Source: Tetracladium setigerum
Lineage: Eukaryota; Ascomycota; Leotiomycetes; Helotiales
Reading direction: 5' to 3'
NCBI GenBank assembly: GCA_031472005.1
Contig: PZJY01000005.1
Span: 1,488,001-1,552,000 of the forward strand
DNA: 64,000 bases
In this document: positions 1 through 11,522 of the stretch, piece by piece
Position numbering within the stretch: the first letter of the stretch is position 1
How the letters are laid out: each line of letters begins with the position of its first letter
The notes under the pieces: generated by a model
What the model saw: only the letters and a program-made list of their open reading frames with translations
Database searches by the model: none
Told to the model about the DNA's origin: nothing
Made by a program: the position numbers and the translations under genes

Positions 1-466
1 TCCGCTGGAATGTACTGTTGAGCTATGAGAAAGAGTCTGATAGAATTGCTAGCGAAGGTCCGATGAAACCGACTTTTCTTTGACTTCAAATCAGATTGGA
101 AGATAATTATTGTATAGTATTCCTTCCATGCTTTATAAGATACCACAACTGCAAATTGTGGGTGATGTGAGACGCGCCGCTTGGCCAGGCGATTTTGATC
201 TTCAACTCCAAAATGACCAAATGTACAGAGCAGGTAAAAGGGACACAAAAATTCGGAATGACTGAAGAAACTTGGCAAGGAAATAGCAAATTGTACAACC
301 AGGGCGGGCAGTATGTGAAGAGAGTATTGAAAAAACCAATGCCCAAAAACAGCTTACCCAATGAATAATGAAGAGAAACCAAGATCATCTCATTCCGTTT
401 GGTATTCATAGCACCGCCCAATCTGATATGTACAATCGACCCCTTTTTCAATTCTGCCATCCAACT
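1..466. other. Left flank, no gene recognised
   Basis: This stretch lies downstream of the NDUFS4 stop codon. It has a 117-codon ATG-initiated reading frame on the minus strand (107-460) with no recognisable domain, lying in what should be 3' UTR. I see no RNA gene or repeat here. Confidence 0.5.
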
Positions 467-1193
467 CTACTTTGTCCTAATATGCTTCAACTTTCCTGGG
501 CTCCATAAGAAGTTATTGGCATAGGCCTTTGGCGTAAACTTCCTCGAGTTGGGCTCTTGGACAAAGTACTCATATCCCTGCTTCTCGGCGAATCGAATGG
601 CGTCCTCCTTGCTCTTGAAAGAGACGTTTGTGCCTTGCATGAAATCAGCCGAGGATTGCCATCCCATCAGAGGATTCTCCCATCGGTGGCCTTTGGAGAG
701 GATGTCCCAGTCCATGCGCCAGTGGTGACCGTGCCATTCTCCGGATTGCGTTGCCGCCTTTGTTTGCTTGTAGATTCTGAAGAGCAATTAGAGAGTGCTT
801 TTGAAGAGCGACAGAGAGAGCACTTACCGAACTGTGCGGGCTTGAAGCTCGTTTGGTGCACCAGAAAGTACCGCTGCGGAGACAGTTTCGGTATCCTCAC
901 TGCCATCTATGAGTCTCTTTGGAACTGGGGTAAATTGGCTGATAGAATTAGCTAGATTTCCTAAGCATGACCAAACAGACTCACGAAGAAGCATGGTCAA
1001 CCTCTGCTCCATAATCCGGCTTCAGAGCAGGTGATTTCCCTCCCAGCTCAACGCTCGCAGATTCGGAGGTCGTGAGGGGCGTTCCCACTGAAGTCGTCGT
1101 TTCGAATCGTGCAGAGCCCGGAATAGCTCTGCGAGAAGCTGGCGCGCCTGCTCTCAGCAGTCGCCCTGCAATTGAGGGTCGTAAGAGGGACAT
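467..1193 (-). CDS. NDUFS4: NADH:ubiquinone oxidoreductase 21 kDa accessory subunit (NDUFS4 family)
   Basis: Accessory subunit of mitochondrial complex I, located at the matrix arm. Three exons on the minus strand, 985-1193, 828-938 and 467-776, join through GT-AG introns into 209 residues with all phases consistent. The first 60 or so residues are rich in Arg, Ala and Ser (start MSLLRPSIAGRLLRAG), as expected of a mitochondrial presequence. The core carries family hallmarks: PKRLIDGSEDTETVSAA, then ARTVRIYK across intron 2, the WHGHHWRMDWDIL block, and the C-terminal stretch with GYEYFVQEP and NNFLWSPGKL. Length and motif order match fungal 21 kDa subunits. It diverges from the ATP synthase f gene, another oxidative phosphorylation component, across 269 bp. 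Assignment from family motifs is firm; exon ends are inferred from splice consensus and phase. Confidence 0.93.
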
Positions 1194-1462
1194 TGTGCGA
1201 TTGGATGCGTTGGATTCGTTGTTGGCAAGCTGTTCGTGAGGTTGAGGTGAGGTTAGAAATGGCTTACATAATCGGCGCTATTCTTGATGGGAGACTTCGG
1301 GATTGCAACTTCTCTTCTTGACGAACGACAGCAAATCGCAACGAACTTCTCTACATCTCATTCCGTCACTCAATTGAGGTATGTATGTGTGCTGGAGGAT
1401 AGCTGATGCTCTCGGGGGTCTTTGGATGGGATAGTGGGCTGATTTGGGAGGTAGTCTTCAAG
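1194..1462. promoter_or_regulatory. Shared divergent promoter gap, NDUFS4 / ATP synthase f
   Basis: 269 bp separate the two start codons. Both genes encode oxidative phosphorylation subunits, so coordinated expression from one gap is plausible but inferred. An ATTGG (reverse CCAAT) lies at 1200-1204, too close to the NDUFS4 ATG to be a convincing promoter element. No other motif stands out. Confidence 0.4.
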
Positions 1463-2033
1463 ATGAGCTTCATTACCCGCAGAGCGCTTTCTACCCTCAT
1501 TCCACCTAAGGTCAGTGGTTTCCCTCCCTTTGAATGACCCATTGAGTACCTCTGCTGACATTGTTCTAGGTGGCCTCTCCATCCGTAAGTCTCCTACTTA
1601 GTTCTGCGCAACCGTCGACCGTCTACGAAGGGGCACAATCTCAACAAAACAACGGCCTGGTCACGTCCTCAATGGACTGCATGACCCGAATCGAACATGG
1701 CTGATGGATAAAATAGGGACTTGGAGCTGCACAAGATGCCGTCCGCATGAAGCGTGTAGTTTCCTTCTACGAGAAGCTTCCTCGAGGAGCCGCCCCAGAG
1801 ATTAAGGGCAAGGGACTCATTGGCAGATACCAAGCCAAATACTTCGGAAAGAACCCATCTGCTACACGTATGTTGCGCCCCTCCGCCCGTGTACCCGGAC
1901 CTAGAGAAGTGGGAAAAGTGGCTAATTCGATCGATATCCAGCTCTCGTTCACCTCATTGTTTTCATCCTTGGCATTGGTTATGCGCAGAACTATTACTTC
2001 CATCTTCGCCACCACAAGAACAACACCCACTAG
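1463..2033 (+). CDS. ATP17: ATP synthase subunit f (F1Fo, membrane sector)
   Basis: Small subunit of the Fo sector of mitochondrial ATP synthase. Four exons: 1463-1510, 1570-1584 (only 15 nt), 1717-1867 and 1942-2033, giving 101 residues. Family hallmarks are the start MSFITRRALSTLIPPK, then VASPS from the microexon, the block VVSFYEKLPRGAAPEIKGKG, GLIGRYQAKYFGKNPSAT, a single hydrophobic segment near the C-terminus (LVHLIVFILGIGYAQNYY) and the polar end FHLRHHKNNTH. The last intron interrupts the codon for the Pro after NPSAT, and skipping it restores the membrane segment. The 15-nt exon keeps frame whether included or skipped, so its use rests on homology (PPKVASPS). No frame problem is seen. 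Confidence 0.93.
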
Positions 2034-3161
2034 ACGGGGAGCTATTGTAGAATGAGAGCGAATCTGGGAAGCTGCTGGCTGGGGGAAAGGTGGTGGGCCT
2101 GTGTATGATGTAAATATCGGCTAGAGAATACCAGAGGTTTCATGGATTTGTTCGAGATTGGCGCGCTACTCGTGCATTTCACAGGGCGATGATTGCTATT
2201 GCGAGGTCCCAGAGCGGCCTCACTGCATGTGCTAGGTGTCACGAAACTTGATTCAGGTGGGTCGAGAACAAAACTTGGGAGAAAACCTTGGGAGTCTGTT
2301 GTTCACAGCACGCTAAGGTGGGAGTGACAACCAAGTGGGTGTAACTCCCCATACCGAAACGACTATAGAACGATTTGACATAAGCTGTTGGGTAGGAACG
2401 ATCTGGCCTTTCTAACACAAGCAGCAAGACAGATACTTGATCGCCAACTTCACCTGCAGCCTTCAAGCTAACCTCCAGCGAATCCAGTCGTTCCTTCAAA
2501 CTTCCAGCTGTGTGCATTGTATAAGGTTATATGAGTATTAAAGTTGACGTATAACCGAGTGACGAATCCTGACCGACTGACTCCTTTGTGGACTTGATGA
2601 CAACACACTCGTCGGCTTTCCTTCCCGTGACTCTGTAATAAGGAGGTGCAGAGGTGGAGAGGTGAAAGAAAGAAAGGCGGTGGCGGGACTCTAACGTTGT
2701 CAATTTTCATGAATCAAAGTGAGAGCTTCAAATATGGACAGCTGCGGGATTTTAGATTGTATGGTCTAAAAATTAAATATATCTGAAGTATTTGAATGTT
2801 TTTCTTGTCCTTTTCTTCGACACATCAACAGTGAATGCCGCGATCCCAAAAAGCTTCCCCCTGTCCAGTGCCAAGGCTGTTGATCTCGAACTAGTCCCGT
2901 GGTTGTACCTTGTCTGAAAATCATCAACCTTCAAGTCATTCTCGACTCCGAAACAATCATAACGACCACCCTCCCCTCCCGTCTCCCACCACCAGAGGAG
3001 CTACTCGAATACCTGAACCTGTCGCCGAATACGTACCGCGATCACGATTCTTTCATTCTTCGCCTTCCCCTTCGACGCGCCAAAGCCCAGGCCTTCAGCT
3101 CACGAGAAAGGGACAACGCATGCGCAGCTCAGGAACCACACACAAACAACCCTGAAGACGT
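2034..3161. other. Intergenic, no gene recognised
   Basis: Holds the ATP17 3' UTR and the leader of the next gene. A minus-strand ATG frame at 2239-2517 (92 codons) has ordinary amino-acid composition but no family I recognise and no convincing splice partner. Two long plus-strand frames at 2899-3165 and 2910-3155 begin with GTG and TTG, so they are not uORFs. Confidence 0.5.
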
Positions 3162-6100
3162 ATGATGGCAACTGAAGCCACCTCTGAAACATTCGCGAAG
3201 TCATCTACGATATCCGACCATGAGCTGGTGCGAATGCGAAGTCCTCGTGTAGTTATTCCAGATGGACTGACGTGTGAACAGAACACAACCGAAGCCGCCA
3301 GCGAAGATGTCTCCCCCACGCTCCCTGTGCTAAACGGAATCACCGAGAAGGAAGATGGGAAGCAGGATGCAGACTCAATCGAACCCAGTGTCATCTCGGC
3401 GGAAGTCAGCGTTAGTGGAGGTTCGGATACCGAGGCGTCGAAAGCGGAAACCTCCAAAACTGCGGTAGATGAGAAAGGACACCTTCGCACAACCTCTACA
3501 GTCAAAAAGTTCGCATCCTTTAAGCCTGTTTCGGTCAACAAGACTTTTCTTGCTGCAAAGGGAGCCGTTCCTTCAGTACCGTCGAAGCTTGGAGATAAAA
3601 TCTCTGCTGGCACGGCTACGGCGCAAGCTTCAACTAGTACGACTCTACGACCTCGATTGGTTGCAAAGCTTGGAACAAGTCTTCGAGATGCCTCTTCGCG
3701 GACCTCTCCCGCAGCGAATGGAGGCAAACCTGGTACTCCCGATGGAAGTGCGGTTTGGAATAAGAACAGACGTACGTTGCTCGAATTGATCTGTGGTCTT
3801 TTTGCTAATTATGGTAGCCGCACCTCCGCCAGAACCGAAAGCATATACGGACGAGGAACTTCAACAGCGATATGGAATTCACTTGGCAACAAGAATCCAA
3901 AAAGATGATGCTGGCGGCAAGCAGGCCAATTGGGCAGACATTGATGACGACGATGACGACTGGGCACCAGATTCGATGGAATGGGCAGATGGTACAAAGA
4001 TTACACTCCCGCAAGCCGACGAGCCAGCACCACCGACACCAATTCCGACTCCAGCTGCAATAGTTAGGGAACCTACACCACCAATTGAGCCTGTGAAGCC
4101 AAAATCTCCAGCACCTCCGCAAGCTTCGGCATCCCCAGTAATTAGACCTGGGGGATTAGGATCGGGAAGAACTGGTTTGGTATTGAAAGGAGCTTCTGAG
4201 AAGCCTACTCTCGTTGCTAAGCCACCTGGACCACCTGCACCAGTTAAATCTCCTTGGGCATCTCTACCACCCGTGGACAAACCTGCTCCTATTGCTGTGG
4301 AAATACCACAGCAGCAGCAGCAGCAGCAGCAAAACCGCTTCGGACGCAGTGATCCTCATGGATTCCAGGGCATGCCTCCTCCACCTGCGAAGGAAATTGC
4401 CGCAGACGATTTTAGCCGAACCTGGAGAGAAGGAAATTCCAATTCCAACCGAGAGTTATACGATTCCAAGTCTGGTCGATACGAACCGGTGAATGATACC
4501 CGCAGAGGCTCACGCAATGATGCTCGCCATTCACTGTTACAACGCCCCTCTCATGACGGACCAGCGGAGCCATCAGCCGCTTTCCAAACCCACCGAGCCC
4601 AAGAGGGTGGAGGATATGGAAGACGCAGAACTTCATCTAATGTTAGTGGTGGAAGCGGCTTCATGAGAAGATTGAGCAGAGGCCACGATATGCCCCCTCC
4701 ACATGATTTGTTGAACGCTCGTCGTGGTTCTCTTGCTGCCGTGAGCGATGATCCTTCATCTCCCCAAAACTTCTCCCCTGCTGGTCAGCACCAGAGCCAG
4801 AGAGGTTATCAAAACCAGCAATGGCAATCCAGAGCTGCTCCTGCGGTTAGCCATCCATCTCCAAATTCCGTTCATGGGCAACCGATCCTACCACCTGCAG
4901 AGGTTCAAGCACCGCCAGCTGTTCCGTATGAGGACCCGATTGAAGAGCAAAGGAAGATTATGCGAGCGAGCCGCGAGCTTGCAATCAAGAGAAGACAAGA
5001 AGCCGAGGCAAAGGAGGAGGCGGAGAAAAAAGAGAGGTTGCGACTCAAGTTGGAGGCTATGGGACCTCCACCAGAGAAGAAGAGCAAGAAGGACACTCCC
5101 CAGGAGGAGAAAGCTGTTCCTGTCCCAGTCCAGATACAAGCTCGAGCTCCAAGTGTCACCGATCAAGCACCTGTTGCAACCGATCTGCCCAAGGCGGTCA
5201 GCTCACAATCAGGAGAGCAACTCGTTGCGTCTAAAGTTGAAGGCGTAGCGAATCGCGCTAACGGAGATTTTGGCCACTCGCTAGACGAGCCTCAATCAGC
5301 TCTTCAAGAAAACCAGGCTCAGAAATGGCAAAACACTTCATCTTCCGGATCTGACCGATATCAACCTTGGGCTCCCCAACCGTCGCAATCAACTTCACGC
5401 AACGTCTGGGGTCCACCAACAAACGACCGATCTCTCGGCAACGGATCCTTCGACCCTAACCTGGGCGGCCTCCCAGAGATATCATCATCATCAAATCCTG
5501 GTCCAATTGGACCTCCTAACCGTGGTAACGGCTTTCCCCGTGGTGGTCGTGAACAGAACCCCTCGCGACCAGCTCCAATCGGACCTCCTAACCAACAACG
5601 CGTGAGACCACCTCCAGACGCACGAATGGCTGCGTCACCCTGGGCGAACCACGAACAGTACATGCGTGAAGACGACCGCAAGAGACGTGAAGAGAATATG
5701 CAAGCTGAAAAGCATAGACTTGAGATGGAGGCCAAGGGTGTTCTGCCACTAGAGCCCGTAATCAAAGACACATGGCGTCAAGTGGCCATCAATGAAGATG
5801 GCACCCGAAGCAAGATCTTGGCGAATCACACAATCATTCATGACGACAATAAGCCAACCTCATCTAAAGGCTACGAGGAGGCTGCCACCAGACCGATTTT
5901 CGAGGAGCGAGTAAGTATGGAGGAGCAAGATCCTTCTCGCCGCCGTCATTTTGACACGGTTGGAACCCAATCTCGCCAGGCAGAGCCATGGGCTGGACCA
6001 CCGCGTTCGCGATTCTTCCCGAGCCAGGACGTTCGCTTTGAGAACAGGCACATGGATGAGCTGGTTATGATGCCCTTTGATAGACCAGGATCGCCTTCCC

Positions 6101-6981
6101 CTCCACCACCTACTATGCCAGGTCATCCTGTTTACGGCGAAAGCGCATTTCCTCAAGTCTCCTTCCCGAAGCCGCCTCCTGTTGTCAAATTGCCACCATC
6201 TGTACTTGCACCCATCGGTCCACCTAAGCCAGCATCGTTTGCTGCTGCAGTGTCGACCCCCGTTGCCACACCGGGACGCCAGGAACACCGCGTTCACATG
6301 ACACAAGATGTTCGCCGTCAAGAAACAACAGTCGTTGGTGGATGGCAGGATAGAATCAATACTCTCATCGGTCGCAAAAATTCCCCTCCCAGAACTCACG
6401 CTCTCCAAGTCGATTCTTCGAGTAAGAATGCTCTTGAGCTCCCACCTACTCGATTCACAGCCACCGTCTCTCTTCCTTCATCTGTCACTGGAGACTTGTC
6501 ATTTGATGATAGTTCTGTTGTCTCAAAGTCTGCGGCAGAGGAGTGCTTCGAGGAACAAGAAATGGGCTCTCTCCCTATTGTCAAGGTTCCTGCAGCGGCA
6601 CCAGCAGCTGCTTGGAATTTGGCACTGGCTCCGAAGCACACAACCCGTCACCTTACCATTCACGACATAACTTCAGTTCCGTTTGACAATCTAAGATCCG
6701 CTTTTGGTCCTCACATTGTCAACAATGCTCTCCCTATATCCATCAGGCTGCCTGGCCATGATGAGACGAAAGTCGTCAACATGAGCGTCCCACACTATCC
6801 CAATCGAAGAGGTGGCGGTGGATCTCGAGGTGGACCACGACACAACTCCTCCCGAGCTGGTAGAGGACGAGAAAGTGGTGGATTTCCATCTGCTGCAGCC
6901 CCAGAGGGCGGCCGCGGCTATTCCAAGGGTGGCAGCAAGCCAAACGCCTGGAACACTCGACTGCAAGCAGCTCATCGTTGA
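3162..6981 (+). CDS. Large low-complexity protein with acidic WAD/DDDD motif and RGG tail, function unknown
   Basis: Two exons, 3162-3771 and 3818-6981, give 1257 residues; the intron interrupts a Pro codon just after AVWNKNR. I recognise the general type as a conserved filamentous-fungal protein but cannot name a function. Visible parts: a Ser/Thr-rich N-terminus with VKKFASFKPVSVNKTFLAAKG; after the intron the most conserved-looking block, YTDEELQQRYGIHLATRIQ then WADIDDDDDDWAPDS; an eight-Gln tract; a charged probable coiled coil (about residues 580-640, EEQRKIMRASRELAIKRRQE onward); three copies of a PIGPP motif; and a C-terminal RRGGGGSRGG run with further RG repeats. The RGG tail and disorder suggest an RNA-associated scaffold; this is inference. 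Start chosen at the first of two adjacent ATGs. Confidence 0.75.
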
Positions 6982-7702
6982 GATATCTGATCTTGTTTGG
7001 CATTCTCATATTACGCCAAGCAACAATATGCTGTGAGCATTACGGGTCGTTGGGCTGAGGTCTGGACCTATTACCAGAACCGAGGTTGAACGACTACTCT
7101 CACCAAAGCATCATAGAGTTGGACCATCTTCCAAGAGTGAAGTCATGGGGCCTTCTCCTGTATCATGGACCGAATTTCTTTTCTACACAACAAACAACTT
7201 TCCACCATACCTACACTTGTAACTGAAGATTATGAGCGTATGTTTGATTTTGATTGCGGCTGTATTGCAATTGGCATACGGCGTGTACCAGGCAAGCTTC
7301 TCTGAAAGTTTGCAAATAACATATCTAGGAGCGCAAATCACGGACTCAGATCTCGAGAGATCTTGAAAGACTTTGATAGTCAGCTGAACCTTTTTCCAAG
7401 AGGGGATGACTTTTGCGGTCATATCCTTTGCACATTTGCGTCTTAATTGGCAGCGTGCCTAATGAAGACTTGATGCGATCGTCGACATCTGGGCTAGCTA
7501 GTACCCGAAATAAAATCTTCAAAACACTAATACCTTGTCTTGAGTGTCTAATGTAGCCCTTTCCATTCTAGTGGGTGATAATATGTGAAAGTGTTCAAAT
7601 CATAGATAGTGCCAAAGGTTCGACCATTTTGTGCTGCGTAGTCGGACCTGTAGAAATCTCACTAGCTCCACCCTCCCTCCACTTTCAAACACAGCTCGAA
7701 AG
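6982..7702. other. Intergenic, no gene recognised
   Basis: 3' UTR of the RGG-tail gene and upstream region of the aminotransferase. A short minus-strand frame at 7183-7422 has no recognisable family. The long frame reading into the aminotransferase from 7631 begins with GTG, so the first usable ATG is 7703. Confidence 0.45.
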
Positions 7703-8237
7703 ATGGTCTTGAGAAATGCACAATCCTACATTCTCAAAGCCAGGTTCCGGCGACTTGTTTCGGTTTCAATTAACGTCAGATCGTCTCGTTCCAACATGGT
7801 TCAAATTCAACAAACCAGCAGTACAACTCCTCCAGGAAACAAGAGGGAGCCTCTGAAATTGATCAACCTTCTCAAAGGCTGGCGTGAGTAGTCCATCCTT
7901 GCTCCCATCAATCACAGCCCCATTGCAACTTCGTCCCTGCGACCTCTCTATTCTAACTCTTACCTATCACACAATCAAATTCACCACCTCTTCCCAGACA
8001 ATTACCTCTTGCGCCCATGCGTTATGTAAAAAACTCACTCGGCAGACAGCTGACATCATCAAGCAAATCCCTCGCTCCTCCCCACAACAGCCATAGCCCA
8101 AGCAGCCCAGACGGCCCTCCAGGACCCATCAATCTCCATACCAGCTCTATGTTACGGGCCCGATCCTGGGTATCAGCCCCTTCGAGAGGAAATATTCAAA
8201 TGGCTCTCCAATTTCTACGGAAATAACCCCGCTTCTC

Positions 8238-8283
<46 letters not shown>

Positions 8284-9602
8284 GCAGCAGCCCGAGCAAT
8301 CAACTCAAAATGTTCCATCTAAGTCGAACCCAGTTGAGACTTCGGCTACGGGCCAAGCACCACCAGAAAGTTCTGAAGGAGGAGAAAGAATCTGTATTAC
8401 TGGAGGCGCATCGCAAAATCTAGCCTGTGTGCTCCAGGTCTTTTCTGATCCGGTGAAAACGAAGAGGGTGTGGATGGTCGCGCCGTGTTATTTTCTGGCA
8501 TGTAGGATTTTTGAGGATGGGGGGTTGAGCTTGAGTGCGGTCGCTGAAGGGGATGATGGAATTGATTTGGTGGGCTTGGAGAAGGCCATACTCCAGGTTG
8601 AGAAAGAGGAAACAGGCAAAGAGGTCAAGGTAGGTCAATTGTGTTTTGTTTCCCTTTAACTTGAACTCAAATCATCGCCGCCACCCTCTCTTCGTTGTTA
8701 TCCTCCGTCTAAAAGATAACATTCCTTTAAAATTGGAAAAAACAATTAATGGTAACCCCAACTCAGGCATTGATCAAACCTCAAACACCCTACGGAAAAT
8801 TCTACACCCACATCATCTACCTCGTCCCCACATTCTCCAATCCATCTGGCAAAACAATGTCTTCATCCAAACGTAAAGAGCTCGTTCAATTAGCCCGCAA
8901 ATATGACGCTCTCATCATCACCGACGATGTCTATGATTTCCTCCAATGGCCTGCCGCTCCAAGCTCATCCTCCGCATCAGCAACCCCAAAGCGCCGGTCC
9001 CTCGTCTCATCGACATCGACAGAACCCTTCAACCAACGCCCTCGGCTGACTCGTTTGGCAACGCACTTTCCAATGGCTCCTTCTCCAAAATAGTTGGCCC
9101 AGGAGTTCGCACAGGATGGGCTGAAGCAGCTCCTAAACTTATCTATGGTCTCTCCCAATGCGGGAGTTCACGATCAGGAGGTGCGCCAAGTCAACTCGTT
9201 GCTACGATGATGTGCGAGCTTTTGAAATCAGGTAGTTTGCAAGCACATATTAAAGATAATCTTGTGCCTGTCTATGCTAGAAGTTATGCGATTATGTTGG
9301 CAGCGATCAAGAAGCATCTCCTTCCTCTGGGAGTGACCATAGCCGATGTCAGCTTTGGTGAGGATGGGGAAGAGCAGGTTGCAGGAGGTTATTTCATCTT
9401 CTTGACTCTCCCGCCTAAAGTTGAAGCAAGGGAAGTCACTAACAGAGCGAGGGAGGAGTGGAATTTGATTGTTAGTCCTGGGGAGGTATTTGAAGTTCGT
9501 GGTGATGAGAATATCAAATTTGGGAGGCAGATTCGATTATGTTTTGCCTGGGAGGAGGAAAAGGAGCTCGCGGATGGAGTAGAGAGGTTGGCGGGGTTGT
9601 GA
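7703..9602 (+). CDS. PLP-dependent class I/II aminotransferase (yeast YER152C-like), one frame break
   Basis: Fold-type I aminotransferase resembling the YER152C group, for which 2-aminoadipate aminotransferase activity has been proposed. Exons 7703-7883, 8064-8629 and 8767-9602. The first splice rebuilds LLKGWPNPSLLPT. Landmarks: ALCYGPDPGYQPLR, ICITGGASQNLA, RVWMVAPCYFLACRIFED, the DDVYDFLQW block, and SNGSFSKIVGPGVRTGW, whose Lys should hold PLP. After about 8990 the frame jumps: frame 1 reads SASATPK and the other frame continues with APVPRLIDIDR. One missing base (the AAA at 8988-8990 may have been AAAA) restores a continuous protein of 527 residues. No GT-AG intron fits there. The basic N-terminus could be a mitochondrial presequence. 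An 18-Gln tract lies between YGNNPAS and the ITGG block. Confidence 0.85.
8237..8290 (+). repeat. CAA/CAG microsatellite encoding 18 Gln
   Basis: Fifteen CAA codons followed by three CAG codons, in frame inside exon 2 of the aminotransferase. The tract lies in a variable loop between conserved blocks, so length variation would probably be tolerated. Confidence 0.95.
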
Positions 9603-10683
9603 AATCTTTTAGGGATGGGAAGGCGGGGGAAGGGGTCCGAGGAGGCAAAGAAGGGGAAAAAATGGATTTAGGCGAGTTTCAATGAGTATGTGGCATTTAA
9701 TTGATAGCATTTTACCTGAATGTTATGACTATCACGTTTACAATACCATCGAATCGCGGAGTGCTCTTGCTGTTGAATAAAAGCTGGGTTCGAAGCAAAA
9801 GTTCTTTGAAATCTATTCTATCAACTTCTTGGCTCTTTGCACGTAGTTTTTAGACCAGCACCTCTGACAATGCTCTATGAAAGATAGAACTGTTTACAAT
9901 TTATTCTTCTTGACCGTGTAACTCTTCTAATTCAATGCGGCTACATGAACGGATTCCGTCATCACTCCATCATTCTCGTGATACATAAGCGAGACGATGA
10001 GAAAACCTTGGCAGGAGACAAAGCTGGAACCTACAGCCAATCCGAAAATATTGAATCTCGAAGTAATGTACTTTTAAGCAAACTACTGCTAAGTCTCCTA
10101 AGCATGAGTTTCTCACAAAAAGTTCAGTGTGGACTGCAGACCGCAGGGCAGTATCGCTGACAGACTGATCCCCTCCCCTTGAAAGCTAAGCGACTTCAAA
10201 ACATCAGAACTGATCCTAAGGCAGGTTTATTCGTGCAAAACCATGATTTACCTATTATTCATAGCAATTATTATTCACTCCGCCTTCACTTACCAAATAG
10301 TAATAGGCATTCTCCCGTCGCAAAAGTGGGATTGCCGGCCCAAATTACGTCTATACAGTAGTTACCTACTGTTTGTTCTATTAGTCAGCCGCTACTTCCC
10401 CTCCGCAACTCATCTTCCCTCGCCTCGCTCTTTGCAATCCAAACAAAACGTTAGTGAAATCTAGGTCCCAAAACTAATTTATCGCATTCACTATTTTCCA
10501 CGGCTTTTTTCCTTCTCCCACTCCAGCATTATTTCTCCTAAGCAACGCACCGAAGCCAGAACGTAATTTCCTTCAACCCCACATGAGTCACAAGCAAAGC
10601 ATATATCTCGACTCAGAAACACAACCACTGTCCCAGTAATATCAACACTAAATAACTTCATCAACTAATTCTTTAATTTCACA
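9603..10683. other. Intergenic, no gene recognised
   Basis: AT-rich stretch between the aminotransferase and the PNPOx-like gene. Short plus-strand frames (for example 9945-10160 and 10179-10464) have no recognisable family. No RNA gene or clear repeat seen. Confidence 0.5.
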
Positions 10684-11522
10684 ATGGGTGTTTTCTACGA
10701 AAAGCTCTCCCCAGCCTCACGGCCTGGATCCTCACCCAACCCATGTTCTGGGTGTCGACCGCACCCCTCTCCGCTGACGGCCACGTTAACGTCTCCCCCA
10801 AAGGCGGCAAATACTTCGGCGTCACCTCGCCCACCCAATTCTACTACCTTGATCTGACAGGCTCCGGAAGTGAGACGCTCGCCCATCTTCATGAACCTGG
10901 AAATGGCCGCATCACCATCTGCTTCAACGCCTTTGACGGCCCTCCAAAGATTATCAGATTGTGGGGAAAGGGTGAAGTCTTGGAGTATGGATCACCGGAG
11001 TACGGAAACTTTGTGAAGGTTAATAACGTGGAAGTCGTGACGGGTATGAGATCAATCGTGGTGGTGAATTTTCATCAGGTGGGGAGTAGCTGCGGGTTCA
11101 GTGTGCCGGAGTATGAGTTCTTGAGATATAGAACGGGGTTGAATGACTTCATGGAGAAGCGAGTTAAAAGCGATATCGAGGGAAATACCAAAGATGGAAT
11201 GGAAAGGTTTGTCCTTTTCTCGTCTACTTTTCTTGATTGAGCTTTCAAAAGACTGACTGGAACTAGGTACTGGGCTTTCAAGAACGCATACAGCATCGAT
11301 GGTCTCCCAGCTATGAAAAGAGGGCTTGCGACCGCTGAGATTGATTCCGTCAAACCTATCAAGAAGATGGTGGGACAGTATGCTAATTGGTCTTTGAAAC
11401 CTCAAACGCAAGGAAGAACCATACCAGTTTGGTCTCTCACCCTTGCTGTCATCCTGAGTTTTTTCATAGGAGTTCTAGCGACGATTACTTTGCAAGGTGA
11501 AATTGGCTTGAGGAATCTATAG
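10684..11522 (+). CDS. PNPOx-like split-barrel flavin protein with C-terminal membrane anchor, one frame break
   Basis: Pyridoxamine 5'-phosphate oxidase-like family; the specific substrate is unknown for this fungal subgroup. Start MGVFYEKLSPAS, then the frame must shift near 10720: reading on gives nonsense, while one extra base gives AWILTQPMFWVSTAPLSADG. This continues with HVNVSPKGGKYFGV, YYLDLTGSGSETLAHL, NGRITICFNAFDGPPKIIRL and VGSSCGFSVPEYEF, all typical of the family. One GT-AG intron (11207-11266) joins GMER to YWAFKNAYSIDGLPA. The last 35 residues hold a hydrophobic segment (SLTLAVILSFFIGVLATITL), suggesting a tail anchor. Corrected length 259 residues. The flavin fold assignment is firm; the biological role is open. 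Confidence 0.82.

Noticed and set aside
2899..3165. uORF ending on the ATG of the RGG-tail gene
   Set aside because: The frame begins with GTG and contains no ATG, so it would not be translated as a normal fungal uORF.
8940..9000. Intron explaining the aminotransferase frame change
   Set aside because: No GT-AG pair of workable length fits while keeping both conserved flanks.
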